Shown: in pieces, positions 19,557 to 28,139 of the stretch
Layout: each line of letters opens with the position of its first letter
How positions within the stretch are numbered: the stretch's first letter is position 1
Assembly: GCF_035989305.1 (NCBI RefSeq)
Contig: NZ_CP108514.1
Coordinates: 2,604,501-2,668,500, forward strand
Origin: Streptomyces sp. NBC_01233
Lineage (GTDB): Bacteria > Actinomycetota > Actinomycetes > Streptomycetales > Streptomycetaceae
DNA length: 64,000 nucleotides
Reading direction: 5' to 3'
The notes under the pieces: generated by a model
Seen by the model: the letters and a program-made list of their open reading frames with translations, nothing else
Databases searched by the model: none
Told to the model about the DNA's origin: nothing
Translations under genes and position numbers: made by a program

Positions 19557-20864
19557 CTACTCGGCCGCCGGGGTCAGCGGCGCAGCGAGGTCGCCGGGAC
19601 CGGATCCGGGCGCGGCGGCCGGTACGGCGGCCACGTGCTCGGCGGCCGCGCGGACGTCGATCTCCCTCCAGAACCCGGCACGGATGGCGTACCGGTCGTG
19701 TTCGTCGATCTGGTCGTCCTTGTGCGCGAGCAGCCCGAAGCGGGCGGCGTACCGCAGCAGCTCGCCGTCGATGCGGTGCGGGATGCGCGGGTACATGGTG
19801 GCCAGCTTCTGCAGGTGCACGGTCTCGGGGAGCCGTTCCATCCAGCGTCGGGCGAACACCTGTCCCACCTCGAACGGGTCCCCGCCGACGGTGGTGATGT
19901 CCTCCTCGCGGTCCGCCCAGCGCTGTTCCGCGCTGGTGAGCTGGGCGAGGGTGGGCAGCGAGGCGGTCTCGGCGGGTTCGCCGAGCGGCCCGGCCCGGTC
20001 GATCCAGCCCTTGTCGGAGGACCAGCGCAGGGCGCTGGCGGGACCCGGTGCGCTGCCGGACCCGGTCTGCGGGCCGCTCTGGGGGCCGGGGGCCCGCAGG
20101 GCTCCGGCGAGGTCCTTGGGCGTGGGCACGGTCTTGCCCCCGGGGGCGGCCGGCGCCGGTACGGCCGCTCCCTCTCGGTCGTCGTCGCCCGCGGCGGCGG
20201 CGCCGTTGCGGGCGGCCTCGGCGAGCGCCGCCTCGGGCAGCGGGGCCGAGAGGATCGCGGCGATGTCGGGGCGCGGTGCGGGCGGCGGCGAGCACAGGCC
20301 TGTGAGGTCCTTGGCGCGGACGGCCCGGGTGATCCAGGCCCGGTCCAGGACGCGCCGTTCGTCGGCCTCGGCCACGAGGTCCTCGGACTGGTTGTAGTCC
20401 CCGTCGGCGGCCTGGACGGCCCACAGGTGGACGGCGACGCCGTGTTCCTTGGCGGACATCAGGCCGGGCAGCAGGTCGCCGTCGCCGGTGACCAGGACCA
20501 CGTCGGAGCAGGCGCGGTTGCGGGCGAGCTCGGTGAGCTCGGCGTGCATGGCGGCGTCGACGCCCTTCTGGGCCCAGCGGCCGTCGCTGCGGGTCAGTGC
20601 GCCCAGGCGGACGGTGACGCGGGGCATGACGCGCAGCCGCCGGTGTTCGGGCTGCGGCACCCGGTCGGGTGCACCGTCGAACCAGTAGATGCGCAGCAGG
20701 GGCTGCTCGGTGTCGGCCTCGGCCCGCTCGCGCAGGCCCTGGATGAGGGCGGCATGGTCCACGGTGATCCGGGAGCGGGAGGGCTCCCCGGCGAGAAGGC
20801 TGGCGGCGGCGCCCAACAGGTAGCCGGCGTCCACCAGGACGACGCAGCGGTCCACGCGTTCCAC
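19557..20864 (-). CDS. NYN-domain (PIN-like) protein
   Basis: A 435-residue protein whose first 190 residues form a NYN/PIN-like nuclease fold. Acidic positions are in CVVLVDAGYLLGA, IYWFDGAP, KGVDAAMHAEL and DVVLVTGDGDLLPGL, the Asp pattern of metal-dependent RNases. The middle 120 residues are Ala/Pro-rich linker. The C-terminal 110 residues (QVFARRWMERLPETVHLQKL to LLAHKDDQIDEHDRYAIRAG) are a helical domain that may bind RNA. RNase activity is inferred. AAGAGGG is better spaced for the GTG at 20855 (MDRCVVLVDAG) than for 20864, so the start may be three codons later. Confidence 0.88.
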   Translation of the reverse strand: MERVDRCVVLVDAGYLLGAAASLLAGEPSRSRITVDHAALIQGLRERAEADTEQPLLRIYWFDGAPDRVPQPEHRRLRVMPRVTVRLGALTRSDGRWAQKGVDAAMHAELTELARNRACSDVVLVTGDGDLLPGLMSAKEHGVAVHLWAVQAADGDYNQSEDLVAEADERRVLDRAWITRAVRAKDLTGLCSPPPAPRPDIAAILSAPLPEAALAEAARNGAAAAGDDDREGAAVPAPAAPGGKTVPTPKDLAGALRAPGPQSGPQTGSGSAPGPASALRWSSDKGWIDRAGPLGEPAETASLPTLAQLTSAEQRWADREEDITTVGGDPFEVGQVFARRWMERLPETVHLQKLATMYPRIPHRIDGELLRYAARFGLLAHKDDQIDEHDRYAIRAGFWREIDVRAAAEHVAAVPAAAPGSGPGDLAAPLTPAAE

Positions 20865-21085
20865 CCTCTTCCCTGGGGGTCCTCTGTGTTTTCGGCGGGT
20901 GCCCCGAGTCTGCCCGACCTCAAGGGTGTTGAAGGCCGGAACTCGATCATCGGCGTGGCGGATCTCACGGGGCGGCCGGGAAGGGCCGTTCGGCTACGCG
21001 CAGTAATGATCCAAAATGCGCTGTTTCGGGCGCTGTGTGAGTGTGAAGGCGGTCCTGGCCCCTAGACCCTCACGGAGGTTCCACC

Positions 21086-21253
21086 ATGGCCAAGAACAAG
21101 AATCAGAAGCAGCCGTCGAAGCAGCAGCAGGCCCGCTCTTCGCAGGACCCGTCGAAGAGCTCGATGGACAGCCCGTCCGAGTCGGTGAATCCGTCGCCGA
21201 GTCCGATGGATCTGGCCCACAAGAGCAAGCAGAAGAAGTTCGGCCACAACTGA
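21086..21253 (+). CDS. Small Lys/Ser/Gln-rich hydrophilic protein
   Basis: A 55-codon gene beginning MAKNKNQKQPSKQQQARSSQ and ending HKSKQKKFGHN. It is very hydrophilic with no hydrophobic core, so probably disordered; the basic ends suggest nucleic-acid or ribosome binding, but that is inference. A good ribosome-binding site (GGAGG, 21074-21078) precedes the ATG, and a strong two-way terminator follows. Its A-rich Lys codons differ from the very GC-rich neighbours. No family recognised. Confidence 0.8.
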   Translation: MAKNKNQKQPSKQQQARSSQDPSKSSMDSPSESVNPSPSPMDLAHKSKQKKFGHN

Positions 21254-21272
21254 CGACGCGCGACGTGATGTA

Positions 21273-21313
21273 ACGGAAGGGCCCGCCCGGGAACGCCGGG
21301 CGGGCCCTTCCGT
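21273..21313. terminator. Bidirectional terminator between small protein gene and dnaE
   Basis: A perfect 18-bp stem (ACGGAAGGGCCCGCCCGG, 21273-21290, with its complement 21296-21313) and a 5-base loop, between convergent genes. Confidence 0.85.
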
Positions 21314-21340
21314 ACGTACGGCGCCGGTTGGCGAGCGTCG

Positions 21341-24300
21341 CTATCCGGCCAGGCAGGACGGCCCGAGCAGCACCTTGAGGTCGCCGAAGAGGGCCGGGTC
21401 GGGCTGTACGCGGTGCTTGTCGAGGCGCAGCACGGTGGTGGTCCGCGGCCCCTGGAGCTTGATGCGCACCTCGGTGTTGCCCTTGTGGTGGCGCAGGATC
21501 TCCCCCAGACGGGTCACCATCGGCGGTGTGACCTTGACGGTGGGGATGGTGAGGACCACCGGGGCGTTCGTGCCGGCCGAGGTGAGGTCGGGGACCATCA
21601 TCTCCATGGCGACCAGGCGGGGGACGTCCTCGCGCTTGTCGAGGCGGCCCTTGACGAAGACGACCGTGTCCTCGACCAGCTGGGTGGAGACGAGCTGGTA
21701 GGTCGCGGGGAAGAACATGCATTCGATGGAGCCGGCCAGGTCCTCGACGGTGGCGATGGCCCAGGCGTTGCCCTGTTTGGTCATCTTGCGCTGGAGGCCG
21801 GAGATGATGCCGCCGATGGTGACGACCGCGCCGTCGGAGTGCTCGCCGCCGGTCAGCTGGGAGATTCCGGCGTCCGTCTTGTCGGAGAGCACGTGCTCCA
21901 GGCCGAAGAGCGGGTGGTCGGAGACGTAGAGGCCCAGCATCTCGCGCTCCTGCGCGAGCAGGTAGGACTTCTCCCACTCGACGTCGGAGAACTCCACGTC
22001 GAGGCCGAAGCCGGGCTCGTCGCTCGCGCCCTCGTCACCCATTCCGCCGAAGAGGTCGAACTGTCCCTCGGCCTCCTTGCGCTTGACGGCGACCACGTTG
22101 TCGATCATGGGCTCGTGGTGGGCGACGAGGCCCTTGCGGGTGTGGCCCATCTCGTCGAAGGCGCCCGCCTTGATCAGCGACTCGACGGTCCGCTTGTTGC
22201 AGACGACGGCCTCGACCTTGTCCAGGAAGTCGGGGAAGGTGGAGTACTTCCCCTTGGCCTTCCTGGTCTTGATGATCGACTCGACGACGTTGCTGCCGAC
22301 GTTGCGCACGGCGGTGAGGCCGAAGAGGATCACGTCGTCGCCCTGGGCGGCGAAGTTCGCCTCCGACTCGTTCACGTTCGGCGGGAGCACCTTGATGCCC
22401 ATGCGTCGGCACTCGTTCAGGTAGACCGCGGACTTGTCCTTGTCGTCCTTGACCGAGGTCAGCAGCCCCGCCATGTACTCGGCCGGGAAGTTCGCCTTGA
22501 GGTAGGCGGTCCAGTACGTGACCAGGCCGTACGCGGAGGAGTGCGCCTTGTTGAAGGCGTAGCCGGCGAACGGCACCAGCACGTCCCACAGCGCCTGGAT
22601 GGCCTTGTCGCTGAAGCCGTTCTTCTTCGCGCCCTCCTGGAAGATGGTGAAGTTCTTCGCCAGCTCCTCGGGCTTCTTCTTGCCCATCACGCGGCGCAGG
22701 ATGTCGGCCTCGCCGAGGGAGTACCCGGCGATGATCTGGGCGGCCTTCTGCACCTGCTCCTGGTACACGATGAGGCCGTAGGTGATGTCGAGGACCTCCC
22801 TGAGGGGCTCCTCCAGCTCCGGGTGGATCGGAGTGATCTCCTGCTGCTTGTTCTTGCGCAGGGCGTAGTTCGTGTGCGAGTTCATGCCCATCGGGCCCGG
22901 CCGGTACAGGGCCGAGACGGCGGAGATGTCCTCGAAGTTGTCGGGCTTCATCAGGCGCAGCAGCGAACGCATGGGGCCGCCGTCGAACTGGAAGACGCCG
23001 AGCGTGTCACCGCGGCAGAGCAGCTCGTACGTCTTGGGGTCGTCCAGCGGGAGGGCCAGGAGGTCGAGTTCGATCCCCTTGTTGGCCTTCACCATCTTGA
23101 CGGCGTCGTCCATGATCGTGAGGTTGCGCAGGCCCAGGAAGTCCATCTTGATCAGGCCGAGCGACTCGCACTGGGGGTAGTCCCACTGCGTGATGGTCAC
23201 ACCGTCCGTGTGCCGCACCCAGACCGGGGCGTGGTCGACGATGGGCTCGCTGGACATGATCACGCCTGCCGCGTGCACGCCCATCTGCCGGACCAGGCCC
23301 TCCACACCCCTGGCGGTGTCGATGACCTTCTTCACGTCCGGCTCGTTCTCGTACATCGCCCGGATCTCGCCCGCCTCGCTGTAGCGCGGGTGCGAGGGGT
23401 CGGTGATGCCGTTGAGGTCGATGCCCTTGCCGAGGACGTCGGCGGGCATCGCCTTGGTGAGGCGGTCGCCCATGGCGTACGGGTAGCCGAGGACGCGCGC
23501 GGAGTCCTTGATGGCGTTCTTCGCCTTGATCTTGCCGTACGTACCGATCATGGCGACCTTGTCCTCGCCGTACTTCTCGGTCACGTACCGGATCACCTCG
23601 ACGCGCCGACGCTCGTCGAAGTCGATGTCGACATCGGGCATGGAGACGCGCTCGGGGTTCAGGAACCGCTCGAAGATCAGCCCGTGCTCGATCGGGTCGA
23701 GGTCCGTGATGCCCATGGCGTACGCGACGATCGAGCCGGCGGCGGAGCCGCGGCCGGGGCCCACCGCGATGCCGTTCTTCTTGGCCCACATGATGAAGTC
23801 GGCGACGACGAGGAAGTACCCCGGGAACCCCATCTGGATGATGACGTCCAGCTCGTACTCGGCCTGCTTCTGGCGGTCCTCGGGGACACCTCCGGGGTAG
23901 CGGCGGTTCATGCCGCGCCGCACTTCCTCCTTGAACCAGGTGGTGTCGGTGTAGCCCTCCTCCGGAATGTCGAACTTCGGCATGAGGTTCTTGGCCTCGA
24001 ACATGCCGGTGGTGTCGATCTGCTCCGCGACGAGGAGCGTGTTGGCGCAGCCTTCCTGCCAGGCGTCCGAGGAGTCGATGGCGTACATCTCGTCCGTGGA
24101 CTTCAGGTAGTAGCCGGTGCCGTCGAAGCGGAAGCGGTCCGGGTCCGAGAGGTTCTTGCCGGTCTGGATGCAGAGCAGGGCGTCGTGGGCGCCGGCCTCG
24201 TGCGCGTAGGTGTAGTGCGAGTCGTTCGTCACCAGCGGCGGGATGCCGAGCTTCTTGCCGATCTCCAGCAGCCCGTCGCGGACCCGGCGCTCGATCTCGA

Positions 24301-24886
24301 TGCCGTGGTCCATCAGCTCCAGGAAGTAGCGGCCCTTGCCGAAGATGTCCTGGTACTCGGAGGCGGCCTTGAGGGCCTCGTCGAACTGGCCGAGGCGCAG
24401 CCGGGTCTGGACCTCGCCGGAGGGGCAGCCCGTGGAGGCGATCAGCCCCTCGGACCACTGGCTGATGGTCTCCTTGTCCATGCGCGGCCACTTGGTGAGC
24501 CAGCCCTCGGCGTACGCGTCGGAGGACAGCCGGAAGAGGTTGTGCAGGCCGGTGGCGTTCGCCGCCCAGATCGTCTTGTGGGTGTAACCGCCGGAACCGG
24601 AGACGTCGTCGCGCTTCTGGTGGGGCTGGCCCCACTGGATGCGGCGCTTGTTGCGCCGGGACTCGGGGGCGACGTACGCCTCGATGCCGATGATCGGGGT
24701 GACCCCGGCCTTCTTCGCGGAGTGGAAGAAGTCGTAGGCCCCGTGCAGGTTGCCGTGGTCGGACATGGCGATGTGCGTCATGCCCATCTCGTTGCACGCG
24801 TTGAACATGTCCTTCAGCCGCGCGGCACCGTCCAGCAGCGAATACTGGGTGTGGACGTGCAGGTGCGTGAACGGCGTCTTGGTCAC
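21341..24886 (-). CDS. dnaE: DNA polymerase III alpha subunit (replicative)
   Basis: A 1181-residue replicative polymerase, DnaE1 type. The N-terminal PHP domain starts FTHLHVHTQYSLLDGAARL and has MSDHGNLHGAYDFF. The palm catalytic triad is in MPDVDIDFDERRR, after VGPGRGSAAGSIVAYA. The C-terminal OB domain contains AWAIATVEDLAGSIECMFFP. The GTG at 24886 (MTKTPFTHLH) has GGAGG upstream and gives the usual length; upstream in-frame sequence is not family-like. It is monocistronic, bounded downstream by a strong terminator. Confidence 0.97.
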   Translation of the reverse strand: MTKTPFTHLHVHTQYSLLDGAARLKDMFNACNEMGMTHIAMSDHGNLHGAYDFFHSAKKAGVTPIIGIEAYVAPESRRNKRRIQWGQPHQKRDDVSGSGGYTHKTIWAANATGLHNLFRLSSDAYAEGWLTKWPRMDKETISQWSEGLIASTGCPSGEVQTRLRLGQFDEALKAASEYQDIFGKGRYFLELMDHGIEIERRVRDGLLEIGKKLGIPPLVTNDSHYTYAHEAGAHDALLCIQTGKNLSDPDRFRFDGTGYYLKSTDEMYAIDSSDAWQEGCANTLLVAEQIDTTGMFEAKNLMPKFDIPEEGYTDTTWFKEEVRRGMNRRYPGGVPEDRQKQAEYELDVIIQMGFPGYFLVVADFIMWAKKNGIAVGPGRGSAAGSIVAYAMGITDLDPIEHGLIFERFLNPERVSMPDVDIDFDERRRVEVIRYVTEKYGEDKVAMIGTYGKIKAKNAIKDSARVLGYPYAMGDRLTKAMPADVLGKGIDLNGITDPSHPRYSEAGEIRAMYENEPDVKKVIDTARGVEGLVRQMGVHAAGVIMSSEPIVDHAPVWVRHTDGVTITQWDYPQCESLGLIKMDFLGLRNLTIMDDAVKMVKANKGIELDLLALPLDDPKTYELLCRGDTLGVFQFDGGPMRSLLRLMKPDNFEDISAVSALYRPGPMGMNSHTNYALRKNKQQEITPIHPELEEPLREVLDITYGLIVYQEQVQKAAQIIAGYSLGEADILRRVMGKKKPEELAKNFTIFQEGAKKNGFSDKAIQALWDVLVPFAGYAFNKAHSSAYGLVTYWTAYLKANFPAEYMAGLLTSVKDDKDKSAVYLNECRRMGIKVLPPNVNESEANFAAQGDDVILFGLTAVRNVGSNVVESIIKTRKAKGKYSTFPDFLDKVEAVVCNKRTVESLIKAGAFDEMGHTRKGLVAHHEPMIDNVVAVKRKEAEGQFDLFGGMGDEGASDEPGFGLDVEFSDVEWEKSYLLAQEREMLGLYVSDHPLFGLEHVLSDKTDAGISQLTGGEHSDGAVVTIGGIISGLQRKMTKQGNAWAIATVEDLAGSIECMFFPATYQLVSTQLVEDTVVFVKGRLDKREDVPRLVAMEMMVPDLTSAGTNAPVVLTIPTVKVTPPMVTRLGEILRHHKGNTEVRIKLQGPRTTTVLRLDKHRVQPDPALFGDLKVLLGPSCLAG

Positions 24887-25053
24887 GGTGGGGGCCTCCG
24901 AGGGGAGAGAGGGGCGGCAGCTCTGAATCCTACGTCGACCGGGTGACATTTCCCGGGCACCGACGGGTACGGTCGTGCGTTGCAGAACCAAGGGCACCTG
25001 TCCGAAATGCGATCCGTAAGCGATCCACCCCGCACCACCAGGAGGCATCCGCC

Positions 25054-26388
25054 ATGGCGGTTCCCGAGACGACCGACGAGCAGCGCGCCGAGCAGATCCT
25101 CGACGTGTTCGACACCGCTTTCGGTGAGCTGCTCGCCGCCGACCCCGCTGCCTTCCGGGTCAAATTCCGCAAGATGGCGGCCTCGGCCTTCGCCTTCTAC
25201 CGGGGCACGGCCTGCCTCTTCTACTCCGACCTGGAGCGGGACCGGCACGGCGGCCCGTACCTGGACGAGCGGACGGGCCGGGTGTGGATCCACGGCGATC
25301 TGCACGCCGAGAACTTCGGCACGTACATGGACTCCAACGGCCGGCTGATCTTCAACGTCAACGACTTCGACGAGGCCTACGTCGGCCCCTTCACCTGGGA
25401 CCTGAAGCGCTTCGCGGCCTCCGTCGCCCTGATCGGCTACACCAAGGCGCTCAGCGACGGCCAGATAAGCGAGCTGGTGCGGATCTACGCCGGCGCCTAC
25501 CGGGAGCGGATCCACCGTCTCGTGGTCCGGGGCGAGGCCCCTGACAAGGACGAGGTGCCCTCCTTCACCCTGGACAGCGCCGAGGGCCCGCTGCTGGACG
25601 CGCTGCGCTCGGCCCGCTCCCGCACCCGCTTCTCCCTGCTGGACTCGATGACGGAGATAAGGGACTACGAGCGCCGCTTCACGTCCGGCGGGGGCTCCAT
25701 CGAGCTGGACGCCGCCACCCGATACAAGGTGCTGGCCGCCTTCGACGGGTACCTGGAGACCCTCCCCGACGAGTCCCTCGTGCGGCCCGACTCCTACCGG
25801 GTCAAGGACGTGGTGGGACGCCGGGGCGTCGGGATCGGCTCGGCCGGTCTGCCCTCCTACAACATCCTGCTGGAGGGGCACAGCGACGCCCTGGAGAACG
25901 ACGTCGTGATCTACCTCAAGCAGGCGCAGACCCCCGCGGTGTCCCGGCACATCACGGACCGGGCGGTGCGGGAGTACTTCCGGCACGAGGGCCACCGCAC
26001 GGTGATCTCGCAGCGCGCCCTGCAGGCCCACGCCGACCCGTGGCTGGGCTGGACCGAGCTGGACGGGGCCGGGCAGCTGGTGGCCGAGGTCTCCCCGTAC
26101 GCGGTGGACCTGGACTGGTCGGACCTGGACGACCCGGAGGAGATCGCGGCCGTGGTCGCCGATCTCGGCCGGGCCACGGCGACCATGCACGCGTCGGCCG
26201 ACGAGGCCGAGAGCGGGCACTCCCTGGTCCCGTTCTCCACCGAGCGGGCCATCGACGCGGCGATCGCGGCCGACGAGGAGGGCTTCGCGGAGCTGCTCGT
26301 GGACTTCGCCCACGCGTACGGCGCCCGGGCCCGCGCCGACCACCAGATCTTCGTGGATCTCTTCCGCAACGGGCGTCTGACCTCGTAG
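25054..26388 (+). CDS. DUF2252 family protein
   Basis: A 444-residue soluble protein. Family pattern: RKMAASAFAFYRGTACLFYSDL, WIHGDLHAENFGTYMDSNG, FNVNDFDEAYVGPFTWDLKR and the later SYNILLEGHSDALEND. The HGDxHxxN and DFDE segments resemble the catalytic loop and metal-binding loop of aminoglycoside-phosphotransferase-like kinases, so a small-molecule kinase is plausible but unproven. AGGAGG (25040-25045) precedes the ATG. It is divergent from dnaE. Confidence 0.88.
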   Translation: MAVPETTDEQRAEQILDVFDTAFGELLAADPAAFRVKFRKMAASAFAFYRGTACLFYSDLERDRHGGPYLDERTGRVWIHGDLHAENFGTYMDSNGRLIFNVNDFDEAYVGPFTWDLKRFAASVALIGYTKALSDGQISELVRIYAGAYRERIHRLVVRGEAPDKDEVPSFTLDSAEGPLLDALRSARSRTRFSLLDSMTEIRDYERRFTSGGGSIELDAATRYKVLAAFDGYLETLPDESLVRPDSYRVKDVVGRRGVGIGSAGLPSYNILLEGHSDALENDVVIYLKQAQTPAVSRHITDRAVREYFRHEGHRTVISQRALQAHADPWLGWTELDGAGQLVAEVSPYAVDLDWSDLDDPEEIAAVVADLGRATATMHASADEAESGHSLVPFSTERAIDAAIAADEEGFAELLVDFAHAYGARARADHQIFVDLFRNGRLTS

Positions 26389-26450
26389 TTCGTGCCCGTG
26401 GCCGGGGCCGGGACGCGGCTTTCACAGGTACGCATGGCAGACTCGCGACG

Positions 26451-27140
26451 ATGGACATTTCAGGAGTGGGGCTTCGAGGGCTGCGTGCCGCGCTGTTCAG
26501 CGCGCTCGTCGTGCTGCTCTCGGCCGGCTCGCACGTCCTCATGTCCCGCGTTCCGCTGCCGCCCGCGCTGGTGGGCGGGGCCTTCGCCGCCGTGTTCGCG
26601 ATCGCGTACGCGCTCGCGGGCCGGGAACGGGGCTTCGGCCCCATCGCCGGGCTGCTCGTTCCGCTGGAGCTGGCCGCCGACACCGTCTTCACCGCCGGGC
26701 AGCACCTCTGCTACGGCCCGGCCGGCGGCCCCGTCTCGGGTCCGCTGCGCGCGATGGGCCTGGACGAGCTGTGCGGGGGCACGCCCGTGGGCGGACCTCT
26801 GACCGAGGTGACCGGGCCCGTCGCCGATCAGGCCGCGCTGCTGGCCGCGCCCGGGCCGTGGACGCCCTGGCTGCTGCTCGGCGCCCACGTCTCGGTCGGA
26901 CTGCTCGCCGCCGGGTGGCTGCGCCACGGCGAGCGGGCCCTGGAGCAGCTGCTGCGCGCGGTGGCCGCCTTCGCGTTCCGGCCGCTGCTGCTGGCGGTGG
27001 CCTCGGTGGCGGCCGTCTCCGGTCCGGCGCGGCGGCTGCTGCGGCCGGTCCTCGCGGGCACGGGGGCCCGTACGCGATTCCCCGCACACTCCGTGGGCCG
27101 ACGGGGACCTCCCGTGCTCGGCGCGCTCGCGCGCGCCTGA
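26451..27140 (+). CDS. Membrane protein of unknown function
   Basis: A 229-residue protein with about four to five hydrophobic segments (ALFSALVVLLSAGSHVLM, VGGAFAAVFAIAYALAG, PIAGLLVPLELAADTVF, TPWLLLGAHVSVGLLAAGW, AFAFRPLLLAVASVAAV) and a basic C-terminal tail. The conserved-looking loop DTVFTAGQHLCYGPAGGP is reminiscent of small actinobacterial membrane proteins with one Cys per loop. No family assigned. It follows DUF2252 after 62 bp and precedes the DsbA-like gene. Confidence 0.7.
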   Translation: MDISGVGLRGLRAALFSALVVLLSAGSHVLMSRVPLPPALVGGAFAAVFAIAYALAGRERGFGPIAGLLVPLELAADTVFTAGQHLCYGPAGGPVSGPLRAMGLDELCGGTPVGGPLTEVTGPVADQAALLAAPGPWTPWLLLGAHVSVGLLAAGWLRHGERALEQLLRAVAAFAFRPLLLAVASVAAVSGPARRLLRPVLAGTGARTRFPAHSVGRRGPPVLGALARA

Positions 27141-27150
27141 CACACGTACG

Positions 27151-27179
27151 GGGGGCACCTCCCAGCGGTAGCTGGGGGA
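27151..27179. repeat. Second dispersed repeat family (inverted copy)
   Basis: Read on the minus strand this is TCCCCCAGCTACCGCTGGGA followed by GGTGCCCCC. It matches 28 of 29 bases with the plus-strand copy at 47200-47228. CCCAGC/GCTGGG inside it forms a small hairpin. It lies between the membrane gene and the DsbA-like gene. Confidence 0.75.
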
Positions 27180-27216
27180 CAGTCCCTTTGACACGGCACA
27201 CCCCACGGAGATCACG

Positions 27217-28011
27217 ATGAGTTCACGCAACAGCCACGCGAACAAGGCAGCGGCCCGCGAGCGGCTGCGCGCCGAGCGCGAGGCCCAGGCCAAGAAGGAC
27301 AAGATCCGCCGCCAGGTGATCGTGGCGGGCGCGCTCGTCGCCGGGCTCGGCCTGGTCGGCGTCGTCGGCTACGCGATCGTGCAGTCCAACCAGCCCGGCT
27401 ACTGGGACAAGGCCGCCAAGGCCGAGCTGGTCAAGCCGAAGAACACCGAGGGCGAGGACGGCACCACGGTCGTCATCGGCAAGTCCGACGCCAAGAAGAC
27501 GCTGGAGCTGTACGAGGACTCGCGCTGCCCGGCCTGCGCCGGCTTCGAGCAGGCGGCCGGCGAGCAGATCAAGAAGGACGTGGAGGCGGGCAAGTACAAG
27601 CTCCGGTACTTCGGCGCCACCTTCATCGACAACGCCGTCAAGGGCGAGGGCTCGAAGAACGCGCTGAGCGCGCTGGGCGCGGCGCTGAACGTCAGCCCGC
27701 AGGCCTTCCTCGACTACAAGGGGGCGCTGTACTCCAAGGAGCAGCACCCCGAGGAGACCGTCGACAGCTTCGCCAAGGACGAGTACCTGCTGAAGGTCGC
27801 GGACACGGTCCCGGCCCTCAAGGGCAACGCCGAGTTCAAGAAGGCCGTCGAGGACGGCACCTACGACCGGTGGGCGATGGACATGTCGAAGGCCTTCAAC
27901 AAGTCCGGCGTGACGGGTACCCCCACGCTGAAGATGGACGGCAAGAAGATCGACACCCCGGGGACGGCGGAGCAGTTCACGGCGGCGATCGACAAGGCCC
28001 TGCAGGGCTGA
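27217..28011 (+). CDS. Membrane-anchored DsbA-like thioredoxin-fold protein
   Basis: A 264-residue protein with a charged N-terminal cytoplasmic part (AAARERLRAEREAQAKKDKIRR), one membrane anchor at about residues 33-54, and an extracytoplasmic thioredoxin fold. The active site is CPAC in YEDSRCPACAGFEQ, and the cis-Pro loop is SGVTGTPTLKMDGKKI. A role in disulfide formation or isomerisation of secreted proteins is inferred. GGAG lies 9 bases before the ATG, and a strong terminator follows the stop. Confidence 0.93.
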   Translation: MSSRNSHANKAAARERLRAEREAQAKKDKIRRQVIVAGALVAGLGLVGVVGYAIVQSNQPGYWDKAAKAELVKPKNTEGEDGTTVVIGKSDAKKTLELYEDSRCPACAGFEQAAGEQIKKDVEAGKYKLRYFGATFIDNAVKGEGSKNALSALGAALNVSPQAFLDYKGALYSKEQHPEETVDSFAKDEYLLKVADTVPALKGNAEFKKAVEDGTYDRWAMDMSKAFNKSGVTGTPTLKMDGKKIDTPGTAEQFTAAIDKALQG

Positions 28012-28053
28012 TCTCCTGACATTCCGGGACACCTTCCGGAAGGGCCGCACCAT

Positions 28054-28086
28054 CGGGCGGGCGAACTCCCAGAGTTCGCCCGCCCG
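28054..28086 (+). terminator. Terminator after the DsbA-like gene
   Basis: A 15-bp stem CGGGCGGGCGAACTC (28054-28068) paired with 28072-28086, with a 3-base loop and a short T-containing tail. Confidence 0.8.
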
Positions 28087-28125
28087 TTGCATTCCGACAT
28101 CTGTTCCATCAGGTGTACCCGTCGG

Positions 28126-28131
28126 TAATGT
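28126..28131 (+). promoter_or_regulatory. Candidate leaderless promoter of phoD
   Basis: TAATGT lies 8 bp before the phoD GTG, as a -10 for a leaderless transcript. Just upstream (28103-28124) two adjacent 11-base units, GTTCCATCAGG and TGTACCCGTCG, partly match the PhoP-box direct-repeat pattern (GTTCACC-like). The match is weak. Confidence 0.35.
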
Positions 28132-28139
28132 GACCCGTC

